A stretch of 51,695 bases of DNA from Bacteroidia bacterium (GCA_025057395.1 JANWXU010000012.1:1-51695), one strand, 5' to 3'. Positions 35,406 to 44,314 are shown, counted from the first letter of the stretch. Numbers and translations: made by a program. The notes: generated by a model from the sequence alone, not told the origin.

Positions 35406-38400
35406 ATGAATATTAATTTACTTCAAACTCTACTGCAACTATTTGCAATTCTTACCAAAGAGGACGGGATCACAGAAAAAGATAATCAAGTTGTACGAAA
35501 TTTTTTAGTGCAACAATTTAATGAGTCTATCGCCAATGAGTATCTAGAATTATTTAAAGAATTTACAAAATATCAAGAACAAGTTGATATTCGCGAACTC
35601 TGTTCGAGCGTCAATAGCGAACTTACTTACGAGCAAAAAATTTTTCTTTTAATTCGTCTTATTGAACTAGCCTATTCAGACGAATCCATATCTTTAGACG
35701 AAGTAAAGAACATCATTTTAACAGCTAAGTACTTAAATATCGACTATAAAGAATATCAAAACATTTTCAATTTCATAACCTCTAGCCGTCCTTCAAGCCA
35801 CAATATCAAAAATCTGCTAATTATCGGGCACGAAAATACCATATTCAGTGATAACTTTATTCAAGTTGAAAACTTTCCTGGCTTCTTAGCCGTCCTACTT
35901 ATTCCCACTGCCAATCTCTATATCACCCGCTATATTGGCAGCAGCAATGTTTACCTTAATGGGCAAAATATGCAACCAGAAGTAGTTTACTTTATCAACC
36001 CGGGAAGCGTTATAAGAGCCCAACGTACTGAACCCATCTATTACAGCGACATTGTAGATAGCTACCTCCATAGCTCTCGCAAACAGAAAATTGGACTAGA
36101 AGTTCGAAATGTCAGTTATGTATTTACCAATGGGAAAATAGGATTACGAGATATTAACATGTATGAAGAGTCCGGGCGATTAGTGGGCATCATGGGAGCA
36201 AGCGGCGCCGGCAAGTCTACTCTTTTGAACGTTTTGAATGGAGTTAATAAACCTACTAGTGGGTATGTAAAAATTAATGGTATTGATATTCATCAAAATC
36301 CTAAAGATGTTGAAGGTCTCATCGGATATGTTGCCCAAGAAGATGCCCTCATCGAAGAACTTACTGTATATGAGAATCTTTTTTTTAATGCCCAGCTTTG
36401 CTTTGGAGATCTTAGCAATAACCAGATTGATGAGCTTGTGCAAGAAATGCTTGAAGAATTAGGACTTCTAGAAATAAAAGACTTGCGAGTGGGTACCCCC
36501 TTGAATATGAAAATTAGTGGAGGACAAAGAAAAAGATTAAACATCGCCTTGGAACTAATTCGTGAGCCTCCCATTTTATTTGTAGATGAGCCTACCTCTG
36601 GACTTTCCTCTCAGGATTCAGAAAACGTAATGGATTTATTAAAAGTTTTAGCTAATAAGGGCAAGCTAGTAATAGTAGTCATTCATCAGCCCTCCTCTGA
36701 TATCTTCAAACTATTTGATAAAATATACATTCTAGATGTAGGAGGCTATCCAGTTTATTATGGTAATCCATTAGAAGCTATTCGATATTTTCGACGCAAT
36801 CAGAATTATGTGAACTCAGAGTATGTAGAATGCCAGGAATGTGGAAATGTAAATCCTGATCAAATTTTCTCCATCCTAGAAGCCAAATTGATTGATGAGC
36901 AAGGAAAATTTACCAACATTCGAAAAGTTTCTCCTGCAGAATGGTACGAATTACATGTAAAAAATTACGTGTTTCCTACCCAATTACCTAAATACCCTAA
37001 ACCCGAAACTAATATTATTCGCCCTTCTCGTTTAAAGCAATTTTTTATTTTCACCTACCGCGATATTCTAACTAAAGTATCTAATATCCCTTACTTAATT
37101 ATCAGTTTATTAGTGGCCCCTTTATTGGCTATTACTTTAAGCTTTATACTAAAGGCTAACAGTGGCAATCCTGCTTCCACCTATACTCTCTATGAAAATG
37201 ATAACTTGCCTGCTTACATTTTTGTTTCCATCCTAGTTGCGCTTTTTGTGGGACTCACGATGAGTGCGCAGGAAATCTTACGTGATCGGAAAATACGCAA
37301 GCGTGAAAATTTTTTGCACCTAAGCAAAAGTAGCTACCTACTTTCCAAATTGACGGTACTTTTTGGACTCTCCGCTATCCAGATGGGCAGCTATGTGGTT
37401 ATTGGCCACGGGGTGATAGAGATTCTAGAACTGCGAATCGATTACTGGCTTGTTTTGTTTTCCTTAGCTTGCTTTGCTAACCTTTTAGGACTTAATATTT
37501 CAGCTACTTTTAATTCAGCTGTTACCATTTATATTGTTATTCCACTGGTATTGATTCCCCAAATTATTCTAAGTGGTGCCCTTGTGCGTTTCGACGCTTT
37601 ACATCCTAGCATTGCTAACCGTAAACATGTACCTTTGGTAGGCGACTTAATGGTTTCCCGCTGGGGCTATGAAGCATTAGTTGTGAGGCAATTTACACAT
37701 AATAGTTATGAAAGAAATTTTTTTCAATATGATTTTATTATCCGCGATACTCAATTTCGTCTAAATTACTGGCTAGCAGTTTTAGAAACCTGGGTAAGTT
37801 ACTGTAATAACCATTACCAACAAGCTGAAAATAAACAAGCAGTAAAGCAAAAACAAAACTTGCTAAAACTAGAACTGCAAAAAGAAATTCAACGCCTTAA
37901 GTGGAAACAATTCTATCCCTTACTGACTAAGTTGGATACTACCAATTTCTCACCTCTCATCGAAAAAGAACTTCAAGAACTATTTCAAAATTTGCGTTTT
38001 TATTACCTTAGTATTATAGAAAAGGCTACAACCCAAAAAGAGCGTGTATTTAAAATGCTAGAGTCCCGGCAAATAGATCTTACTATTTTGCAAGAAAAAT
38101 TTTCTAACCGAAGGCTTGTGGAGCTACTCGAAAATCGAAATTCTATAGATAAATACTTTGAAACTTCTCAAGGAATCATTCGAAATACTGATCCTATCTA
38201 TTTTGTTGCTACCCCTAGCTGTGCCCTAGACTATCGTACCCATTTTTTTACTCCCCGAAAATTTTGGCTAGGATTATATTGGGATACTTATTGGTTTAAT
38301 ATCTTTTTTATCTGGCTATTTAGCATTGTTTTATATAATACTCTATACTTAGAAATTTTCCGTGTTATTCTCGCAAAAGTTGAACAAATTTATAACCAAA

Positions 38401-38432
38401 TTCAACTTTTTTTTGATAAAGTTGAGCATTAG
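35406..38432 (+). CDS. TerB-FHA-ABCG fusion ABC transporter
   Basis: A 1008-residue half-transporter with unusual N-terminal additions. Residues 1-125 look like a TerB-type helical domain (LLQLFAILTKEDGITEKD; LIRLIELAYSDESISLDE). Residues 138-205 resemble an FHA module (NVYLNGQNM..VVYFINPGSVIR). The ABCG ATPase follows: Walker A GASGAGKST (264-272), signature SGGQRKRL (371-378), Walker B ILFVDEPTSGL (390-400) and His427. A CxxC pair at C476/C479 follows. The ABC2 membrane domain (555-755) has about five helices; a long Gln/Lys-rich coil and one more pair of helices near the C-terminus end it. Substrate unknown. Confidence 0.88.
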   Translation: MNINLLQTLLQLFAILTKEDGITEKDNQVVRNFLVQQFNESIANEYLELFKEFTKYQEQVDIRELCSSVNSELTYEQKIFLLIRLIELAYSDESISLDEVKNIILTAKYLNIDYKEYQNIFNFITSSRPSSHNIKNLLIIGHENTIFSDNFIQVENFPGFLAVLLIPTANLYITRYIGSSNVYLNGQNMQPEVVYFINPGSVIRAQRTEPIYYSDIVDSYLHSSRKQKIGLEVRNVSYVFTNGKIGLRDINMYEESGRLVGIMGASGAGKSTLLNVLNGVNKPTSGYVKINGIDIHQNPKDVEGLIGYVAQEDALIEELTVYENLFFNAQLCFGDLSNNQIDELVQEMLEELGLLEIKDLRVGTPLNMKISGGQRKRLNIALELIREPPILFVDEPTSGLSSQDSENVMDLLKVLANKGKLVIVVIHQPSSDIFKLFDKIYILDVGGYPVYYGNPLEAIRYFRRNQNYVNSEYVECQECGNVNPDQIFSILEAKLIDEQGKFTNIRKVSPAEWYELHVKNYVFPTQLPKYPKPETNIIRPSRLKQFFIFTYRDILTKVSNIPYLIISLLVAPLLAITLSFILKANSGNPASTYTLYENDNLPAYIFVSILVALFVGLTMSAQEILRDRKIRKRENFLHLSKSSYLLSKLTVLFGLSAIQMGSYVVIGHGVIEILELRIDYWLVLFSLACFANLLGLNISATFNSAVTIYIVIPLVLIPQIILSGALVRFDALHPSIANRKHVPLVGDLMVSRWGYEALVVRQFTHNSYERNFFQYDFIIRDTQFRLNYWLAVLETWVSYCNNHYQQAENKQAVKQKQNLLKLELQKEIQRLKWKQFYPLLTKLDTTNFSPLIEKELQELFQNLRFYYLSIIEKATTQKERVFKMLESRQIDLTILQEKFSNRRLVELLENRNSIDKYFETSQGIIRNTDPIYFVATPSCALDYRTHFFTPRKFWLGLYWDTYWFNIFFIWLFSIVLYNTLYLEIFRVILAKVEQIYNQIQLFFDKVEH

Positions 38433-38494
38433 ATTTTATCATTGATTTTTTTTATTTTAGAATAAAAGTGCTGCACCAAAATTTTACCGGATTT

Positions 38495-38884
38495 ATGTGG
38501 AAATTTGAACATCGCCTAAAAGTAAGGGTCTGGGAGGTAGAATACAAAAATTTGATTCAAATTGAAAATATTGAAAAACTGGTTCGCTATGGCAATGAAG
38601 TGGAAAAAAGAGGCGAATCTTTAATTCATAATCGAGTGTATTTATACTTTACAGGGTTGTATGACCGAATGGGAGTAGAAGTTTATGAAGGCGATATAGT
38701 TCGAGTTACGCCCAATCCTGATGTTTATTACAATCGGGTAGTGGCGTGGTTTCCGGAGCGGGTTAGTTGGTGGCTCTATAAGTTGGACCGCAAATTCGAC
38801 GTTATTTTAAAGGCTGAATCTCAAAAACAAATTGAAGTAATAGGCAATGTTTTCCAAAATCCTGAGTTGCTTATTCCTTCTTAG
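38495..38884 (+). CDS. YopX family protein
   Basis: The segment FTGLYDRMGVEVYEGDIVRV and the end EVIGNVFQNPELLIPS match the YopX domain (PF09643), best known from phage and plasmid genomes. The rest (VVAWFPERVSWWLYKLD) fits too. The role of YopX is unknown. ATG 38495 gives 129 residues; a GTG at 38468 would add nine. It lies 62 bp after the ABC transporter and is followed by another short unknown gene. No other phage gene is present. Confidence 0.78.
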   Translation: MWKFEHRLKVRVWEVEYKNLIQIENIEKLVRYGNEVEKRGESLIHNRVYLYFTGLYDRMGVEVYEGDIVRVTPNPDVYYNRVVAWFPERVSWWLYKLDRKFDVILKAESQKQIEVIGNVFQNPELLIPS

Positions 38885-38900
38885 CTAAAGAATAGAAAAT

Positions 38901-39269
38901 ATGGAATTTATCTTTTCTCAGCAGCAAAATGAACAATGGCAGCGATTAATGAGCCTTTTAAAAGAAAAATTTCAGCAAGAAATTAAGCTGGAAGGTCTAC
39001 TATTATTAATAGGAATTCAAGAAATAGGGGGAAGGGTACGCCCCTATACAAAAGAAGAAAAAATTGACCTTATGCACGTGGGGCTATGTGCTATTTTGGA
39101 GCCGGCAGGCTATTATAAAAAAACCCATATAGATTCTGAAGGCTGGCCCCACTGGGAATTAGTTCGGCCACTTGAAAATAGAGACGTATTTAATCAAAAA
39201 CTTTTTTTACGTTACTATATTCTAGAATATTTTCTAAAAATTTTTCCCCAAGAACTACTATCTAACTAA
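38901..39269 (+). CDS. Conserved small protein of unknown function
   Basis: A 122-residue soluble protein, probably mostly helical, with a central GIQEIGGRVRPYTKEEKIDLMHVGLC and a Gly/Trp/Pro-rich GYYKKTHIDSEGWPHWELVRP. I have no firm family. It starts 16 bp after the YopX gene, in the same direction, so the pair may be co-transcribed with the ABC transporter. Confidence 0.6.
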   Translation: MEFIFSQQQNEQWQRLMSLLKEKFQQEIKLEGLLLLIGIQEIGGRVRPYTKEEKIDLMHVGLCAILEPAGYYKKTHIDSEGWPHWELVRPLENRDVFNQKLFLRYYILEYFLKIFPQELLSN

Positions 39270-39357
39270 AAAAATTACTTTATATGCACTACCTCAGTGA
39301 TAAGTACTAATAATTTAATTTTCAATTATCTTCATATTTTTTACCGTTTTTCTTTTA

Positions 39358-39365
39358 TATCTTTG
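39358..39365 (+). promoter_or_regulatory. Possible -7 box for TonB-like gene
   Basis: TATCTTTG matches TAnnTTTG, about 120 nt upstream of the start at 39487. No TTG lies at the right spacing upstream, so confidence is low. Confidence 0.3.
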
Positions 39366-39486
39366 CAATCACTTAATATATTGTATACTAAAAGTTAATT
39401 AAACTCTCTCTTTTAATAAAACAATAACTATTTAATTTTGCTTAAAATAAAAAAATATCACAATTCATTTTATCTCGAAAAGCAGT

Positions 39487-40317
39487 ATGGAATTCATTTT
39501 TTTTCGCCTTTTTACTTTAATTCAATTTGTTTGGGCTTTGATAAGTATATTCATTTTCATTCTGGCGTTTTGGAGTTGTTCTCAAAAGCCCAAAATAAGC
39601 GAAGTGAAAAAAAATGAATCGAGCACTGCAGTTCATTACGAGGATGGCTTATATGGTGATAATCATATGCAATTTGCACTAGCAAGTAACCAGACCTCGT
39701 GGGATCTAAGCTACTTTGGTACAGCCAACCTCCAAGACTACGAAAGTGTAGAAGATGAAGATATGGATGAAAAAGAAATATTTTTGGAGGAGCTTAAAGA
39801 AGCGGGTGTTGATCTATCATTATTTGAAAAAAATAATACTGCCGATCTCCTGTTGGATAGTCTAGATAATCAAGAAGCCCAACAGCCGCCTGTCGCTACT
39901 ACGAGCCCTATTAGCATTAGCAAAGAAGAAAAAAATATAACCTCAAATGATAATACCTCGTCTAGCGGATGGTTTATTAACCCTCAGTCGTTGATATTTG
40001 ACAAAAATGATCCTGATCCTGAGCATGATGAATTCGTAAAAGTAGATAAAGAGCCTGTTCCTATCAATCTAGAAGCTATATTTAATTCTATCGAATATCC
40101 GCCTGATGCAAAGCGCGAGGGTGTAAAGGGGACTGTTTACATTAAGCTTTTAATTGATCGAAATGGAATTCCTAAAAATTATTATGTCCGCTATTCGCCC
40201 GATAATCGTTTGAAGAATGCAGTTCTAGATAAACTAAAGTACGTAAGGTATAAGCCAGCAATTCTCAATGGAAAGCCTGTGAAAAACTGGGTACAAGTTG
40301 AGTATGAATTCAAATAA
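39487..40317 (+). CDS. TonB-like energy transducer C-terminal domain protein
   Basis: A 276-residue protein. Residues 8-32 are hydrophobic and may be a membrane anchor, or a signal ending in a lax lipobox (AFWSCSQ, Cys31). A long acidic, low-complexity linker (EDEDMDEKEIF, and TSPISISKEEKN) follows. The C-terminal domain (about 185-276) is TonB: IEYPPDAKREGVKGTVYIKLLIDRNGIPKNYYV, NAVLDKLKYVRYKPAILNGKPV and WVQVEYEF. Such proteins give energy to outer-membrane receptors. A lipoprotein anchor would be unusual for TonB. It is 15 bp upstream of coaD. Confidence 0.8.
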   Translation: MEFIFFRLFTLIQFVWALISIFIFILAFWSCSQKPKISEVKKNESSTAVHYEDGLYGDNHMQFALASNQTSWDLSYFGTANLQDYESVEDEDMDEKEIFLEELKEAGVDLSLFEKNNTADLLLDSLDNQEAQQPPVATTSPISISKEEKNITSNDNTSSSGWFINPQSLIFDKNDPDPEHDEFVKVDKEPVPINLEAIFNSIEYPPDAKREGVKGTVYIKLLIDRNGIPKNYYVRYSPDNRLKNAVLDKLKYVRYKPAILNGKPVKNWVQVEYEFK

Positions 40318-40332
40318 AGTAACTAGGTTAGA

Positions 40333-40809
40333 GTGAAAAAAGCACTTTTCCCAGGTACTTTTGATCCTATTACTTACGGCCATATTGAAATCATTGAAAG
40401 GGGCCTCAAGCTGTTTGACCAAATAGTAATTGGTATAGGAAGTAATACTGCAAAGAATACTATGTTTACCCAGCTTCAAAGGTCCGCGTGGATAAAAAAA
40501 TATTTTGCTAATGAGTCTAAAATAACAGTAGAATTATATAACAATTTAACCGTTCAATTTGCTCGTTCTATTAATGCACAATTTATTTTACGAGGCTTGC
40601 GAAATGCCCCCGACTTCGAGTATGAAAGAAATATTGACCTGCTTAACAAGCACCTTGATTCTTCCATTGAAACTATCTACATTATTTCTTCGCCTAAAAC
40701 AGCCCATATCTCCTCTACCCTAGTACGGGAAGTAATTAGGTACCGAGGAGACTTACAAGGTTTAGTACCCGAACTAATTATCAAAGATATTTATGCCTTA
40801 GAAGCATAA
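40333..40809 (+). CDS. coaD: Pantetheine-phosphate adenylyltransferase
   Basis: Fourth step of coenzyme A synthesis: transfers AMP from ATP to 4'-phosphopantetheine. Typical length (158). Evidence: KKALFPGTFDPITYGHIEIIERG with the (T/H)xGH nucleotide motif (YGH), ILRGLRNAPDFEYERNIDLLNK, and ISSTLVREVIRYRGDL. The start is GTG at 40333 because the protein's first strand begins there. Its end overlaps the convergent NUDIX gene by 29 bp. Confidence 0.96.
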   Translation: MKKALFPGTFDPITYGHIEIIERGLKLFDQIVIGIGSNTAKNTMFTQLQRSAWIKKYFANESKITVELYNNLTVQFARSINAQFILRGLRNAPDFEYERNIDLLNKHLDSSIETIYIISSPKTAHISSTLVREVIRYRGDLQGLVPELIIKDIYALEA

Positions 40810-41386
40810 GTATTTCTCGTATCGTGGCATAAGTATCGAGTTGCGATAAGTTTAATTCTTGAAGTTCGAACCATTTTACCTCTTCTATTTCTTCTGCTTG
40901 CTGGGGGGTAAATGATTGGTCTTCCTGGGAACAATAAAAAATATACCAAGCTGTTGGCTTTAAAAACCATTGTGCTTTCTGCTCATAAATATGGTATGTT
41001 TTATATAAGAAACTAACAAGTCGAATTCCTTGTATACCCGTTTCTTCTTGCACTTCCCTTTGCGCAGCAGTAGCCGCAGATTCATCGTTATCTATCTTCC
41101 CTTTAGGAAGATCCCATTTTCCTCTTCGGTAAATCAATAAAACTTTTAGAGAGGGGGTAATTACAATCCCGCCTGCTGCAGGAACTATACAAAAAAAACG
41201 ACTTAGTTCTTGGTAAAAGTTGCCCAGAGAGGATAAGCTCGAAAAGTGAAGAGTATAACACTCTTTAGTATTATGTTTTTGAGTTATAAGCTCAAATATT
41301 TCTTTGGCTGAATAGACTTGCTCTAATATTTCGCTTTTTTCTTTCACTTCTAAAGATAAATAAAAATCACCACAAAAAATTTTCAT
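40781..41386 (-). CDS. NUDIX hydrolase
   Basis: A 201-residue hydrolase of a nucleoside-diphosphate-linked compound. The Nudix box is at 96-118 (GKIDNDESAATAAQ then REVQEETGI), with the preceding WDLPKGK. The 65-residue N-terminal region is not recognised. The substrate is unknown. The gene begins 11 bp from pyrE on the opposite strand and its 3' end overlaps coaD, so the trio coaD-NUDIX-pyrE is tightly packed; the same order is found in related genomes as I recall it. Confidence 0.9.
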   Translation of the reverse strand: MKIFCGDFYLSLEVKEKSEILEQVYSAKEIFELITQKHNTKECYTLHFSSLSSLGNFYQELSRFFCIVPAAGGIVITPSLKVLLIYRRGKWDLPKGKIDNDESAATAAQREVQEETGIQGIRLVSFLYKTYHIYEQKAQWFLKPTAWYIFYCSQEDQSFTPQQAEEIEEVKWFELQELNLSQLDTYATIREILMLLRHKYL

Positions 41387-41397
41387 AACTTTACAAT

Positions 41398-42048
41398 ATG
41401 AAAACTCAACCTGAAGCTTCGTTAAAGCTAGCAGATTTATTCTTGCGTAATAAAGTTTTTGATTATAATTTAGAAGTGCCTTTTACCTGGTCTTCAGGCA
41501 TATTAGCACCCGTCTATTGCGATAACCGCAAAAATTTATCGTACCCTGATACTAGAAACTTTATTGTAGAACTTTTGACTACCAAAGCTAAGCAATTCTT
41601 TTCGAAATCTGAAATTATTGCGGGTGTTGCTACAGGTGGAATACCCTATGGAGTACTCCTTGCCGATAGACTACAACTACCTTTCATATACGTTCGACCC
41701 GAACCCAAAAAACATGGTCTAAAGTTATCTATTGAAGGAAACTTAATTCCCTCTGCACATGTATTGGTAGTAGAAGATCTAGTATCAACGGGAAAATCAA
41801 GCCTAGCAGCTATACGCACCTTACGCGAGCAGGGTGTAAAAGCGGATAGTTTGTTAAGCATATTTTCCTATGAATTTGAAGCTACGCAAGAGAAATTTTT
41901 ACAAGAAAATATACACCACGAATACCTGTGCAACCTGGATATGGTTCTAGCACAAGCTTTGGAAAATAATTTTATTGATTCCTTCACTTATACCCAATTG
42001 ATAGAATGGAAAAAAAGCTATCGAACGGAAAAGTTTTTTTACGCTTAA
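41398..42048 (+). CDS. pyrE: Orotate phosphoribosyltransferase
   Basis: Converts orotate and PRPP to orotidine monophosphate in pyrimidine synthesis. 216 residues, the usual length. The PRPP-binding loop is VLVVEDLVSTGKSSLAAIRTLR (about 122-143). Other features are PFTWSSGILAPVYCDNRK, GVATGGIPYGVLLADRL and YVRPEPKKHGLK. Divergent from the NUDIX gene with only 11 bp between starts. nuoC follows after 37 bp. Confidence 0.96.
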   Translation: MKTQPEASLKLADLFLRNKVFDYNLEVPFTWSSGILAPVYCDNRKNLSYPDTRNFIVELLTTKAKQFFSKSEIIAGVATGGIPYGVLLADRLQLPFIYVRPEPKKHGLKLSIEGNLIPSAHVLVVEDLVSTGKSSLAAIRTLREQGVKADSLLSIFSYEFEATQEKFLQENIHHEYLCNLDMVLAQALENNFIDSFTYTQLIEWKKSYRTEKFFYA

Positions 42049-42085
42049 AATCAAAAAACTAAAATAATAAATCTTAATTTATTTT

Positions 42086-42586
42086 ATGTCTACATCGGAA
42101 TTTCTTGAGAGGGTCCAAAGTTCTTTACAGCCCCAAATTATTGCTTCCAAAGTTTACGTAGGAGAACTTACTATTACCGTTTCTCCTAATGACCTTTATC
42201 TAGTAATGAAGCAATTAAAGGAAGAATTTGGTTTTAATTATTTTGTAGATATAGTTACAGTTGATCATTTTAGAGAAGAAAAAAGGTTTGAGGTAAATTA
42301 TAACATAGTAAACTTAGAGCAGGGAAAGCGACTAAGAGTAAAAACTTTTGTAGAAGAGGATAACCCTGTCCTTGAAAGTGTAGTTTCTATTTGGCCTGCA
42401 GCCAATTGGCATGAAAGGGAAGCTTATGACATGATGGGTATTCGTTTTCAAAACCACCCAGATCTGAGAAGAATGTACATGCCTGAAGATTTTGAATATT
42501 TTCCACTACGAAAAGAGTTTCCTCTTATAGGCATTCCTGGGTCTATACAAATGCCTGAAAAAGATCCCCCAAAGGAATACAAATAA
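42086..42586 (+). CDS. nuoC: NADH-quinone oxidoreductase subunit C
   Basis: The 30-kDa-type subunit of respiratory complex I. The signature WHEREAYDMMGIRFQNHPDLRRMYMP with YFPLRKEFPL is complete, and the N-terminal part (FNYFVDIVTVDHFREEKRFEVNYNI) fits. 166 residues is normal for a stand-alone NuoC. The other nuo genes, which often follow as an operon, are not next to it: the next gene is an exported unknown protein. The genes for the rest of complex I must lie elsewhere. Confidence 0.95.
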   Translation: MSTSEFLERVQSSLQPQIIASKVYVGELTITVSPNDLYLVMKQLKEEFGFNYFVDIVTVDHFREEKRFEVNYNIVNLEQGKRLRVKTFVEEDNPVLESVVSIWPAANWHEREAYDMMGIRFQNHPDLRRMYMPEDFEYFPLRKEFPLIGIPGSIQMPEKDPPKEYK

Positions 42587-42636
42587 TAAACATTGCCTAG
42601 AATTGTAAGCAAAGAGTAGTCTCTTCAAATTCTCTT

Positions 42637-42668
42637 TTTGAAGATGCTATTCTTTATTTATATTTTTG
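42637..42668 (+). promoter_or_regulatory. Putative promoter that fixes the 42680 start
   Basis: TTTG at 42637-42640 and TATTTTTG at 42661-42668 are 20 bp apart, close to the Bacteroidota consensus. The transcript would start near 42674. The first in-frame TTG of the downstream frame (42638) lies inside the -33 box and would not be transcribed, so the ATG at 42680 is the likely start with a very short leader. Confidence 0.55.
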
Positions 42669-42679
42669 CAGGTACCATT

Positions 42680-43492
42680 ATGTTGTTAAAATACCAGCTA
42701 AAAATACTAATTTTACTTACCTCCTGTAGCTTTATTCTAATTGTGAATGCACAAACACCCGAAGTTGTATGGGTTGCACAAATTGACCCTTCCTTGCAAT
42801 TTTCTGTAGAACAGGCTTTAAAAGAAACATCCGAAAGAAAAAGATTAAAATTTTTTTTCTCTCCCCAAGATACCCTCCATAACCTACATAAGTTCTTAGA
42901 TTTTCAAGAGCCTATACTAGAAATAGATTGTTTTATTCCTAATCTTAAGATTATCTATCGCCGCTATACTTATTTAATTAGTACTCATTGCGGTAAAATA
43001 CTAAAATTTGAAAATAAAGCTCCTTTTGAGCCTGCCCCCATTCCCCTAGCAACAGATTTTTTACTAACTCTTTCTAGCTTAGATTATCTACAGCGCTTTC
43101 AACAAAAATATTTCTTTACGGCATACCAGTCCTATTTTGAACAACTGGAGCAACAACTACCCTCCGCCAAAACAATATTTCTCAAGCGTCAAGCTGGGCT
43201 ACAGTCTCACCTTTTCCTAACAAGAGACTCCTTGCTGAGTACTTTAGCCCCCACCATAGAAGTAGGCACGCTTATCAACTATAATTTCAGTGAAGACCAC
43301 GAAAGAGACACTATCTACCAAAACATTGAACAAAAAAATTTAATATTGCCCCCTAACCCCAGAGAAGCACTCTGGGAAATAAAGGAGGATTGGGATCGAA
43401 AAAACAACCCAGAAAATTTTTGGAAACGAATCCTTAAATCAATTCAAAAACTATTTGCACCCCAAAATCGGTTTATTCATTATAGAAGATAA
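42680..43492 (+). CDS. Exported protein of unknown function
   Basis: A 270-residue protein beginning MLLKYQLKILILLTSCSFIL, a signal peptide cut near VNAQ (about residue 25). The body is a mix of helix and strand with many aromatics (FIPNLKIIYRRYTYLIST; LSSLDYLQRFQQKYFFTAYQSYFEQLEQ). A long helical, charged C-terminus ends KSIQKLFAPQNRFIHYRR. I do not recognise a family. The frame also extends to TTG 42638, but a promoter lies there. It stands between nuoC and map, facing the same way. Confidence 0.7.
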   Translation: MLLKYQLKILILLTSCSFILIVNAQTPEVVWVAQIDPSLQFSVEQALKETSERKRLKFFFSPQDTLHNLHKFLDFQEPILEIDCFIPNLKIIYRRYTYLISTHCGKILKFENKAPFEPAPIPLATDFLLTLSSLDYLQRFQQKYFFTAYQSYFEQLEQQLPSAKTIFLKRQAGLQSHLFLTRDSLLSTLAPTIEVGTLINYNFSEDHERDTIYQNIEQKNLILPPNPREALWEIKEDWDRKNNPENFWKRILKSIQKLFAPQNRFIHYRR

Positions 43493-43527
43493 CTAGCCAT
43501 TTTGCACTACTTTACAGCAAGATAATT

Positions 43528-44286
43528 ATGGTTATAAAAACCGAAGAAGAACTTATAAAAATTAAAAAGGTAAGTGAAATTGTAGGTATTACACTCAAAA
43601 AAATGCAAGAATATGCCAAACCTGGAATGAGTGCAAAAGAGCTAGATGAATACGGTGGTAAGTTATTAAAAGAATTCGGTGCTCAATCTGCTCCACGCCT
43701 TGCTTATAATTTTCCAGGTAATACTTGCATTTGCATCAACAAAGAAGTAGCACACGGTATCCCAACTGAAAACAAAATTTTCCAAGAAGGAGATTTAATC
43801 AACATCGATGTATCTGCTGAATACCAAGGGTTTTGGGCTGATAATGGCGCTTCTTTTATTTTAGGAAAAGACTTACAAAATCTCTCTCCTTTGGTAGAAA
43901 CTTCTAAAAGAATCTTACATATGGCCATTCAACGGATACGCCCAGGCATGAAAATTAACGAAATAGGAAAACTTATTGAAACAGAGGCCAAAAAAGCAGG
44001 GTATCGTGTTATTCGAAATTTAGTAGGGCATGGTGTAGGAAATAGCCTACACGAGCCCCCTCGAGAAATTCCCAATTTTTACGACCGACTAAATACCCAA
44101 CGATTTGCTAAAAATAGCGTTATTGCTTTAGAAACTTTCATATCTACCCATTCTAATTACGCTAAAGAACTTAATGATGGTTGGACCCTTGTGGGCGACT
44201 TAGGCGGATTTGTCGCTCAACATGAGCATACTTTACTCATTACTGACAAACAACCCGAGATTTTAACCTATATGAATGGTATTTAA
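43528..44286 (+). CDS. map: Type I methionine aminopeptidase
   Basis: Removes the initiator methionine from new proteins. 252 residues, as expected. Metal ligands: Asp94 and Asp105 (DVSAEYQGFWAD), His168 in VGHGVG, Glu202 in ALETF and Glu233 in QHEHTLLI; the substrate His is His76 (VAHG), and LHEPP holds His175. It is probably essential. It converges on the FG-GAP gene, whose stop codon is 28 bp away. Confidence 0.96.
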   Translation: MVIKTEEELIKIKKVSEIVGITLKKMQEYAKPGMSAKELDEYGGKLLKEFGAQSAPRLAYNFPGNTCICINKEVAHGIPTENKIFQEGDLINIDVSAEYQGFWADNGASFILGKDLQNLSPLVETSKRILHMAIQRIRPGMKINEIGKLIETEAKKAGYRVIRNLVGHGVGNSLHEPPREIPNFYDRLNTQRFAKNSVIALETFISTHSNYAKELNDGWTLVGDLGGFVAQHEHTLLITDKQPEILTYMNGI

Positions 44287-44314
44287 AGCTATTCCCCTAA
44301 ATAGGTTTTTATAT

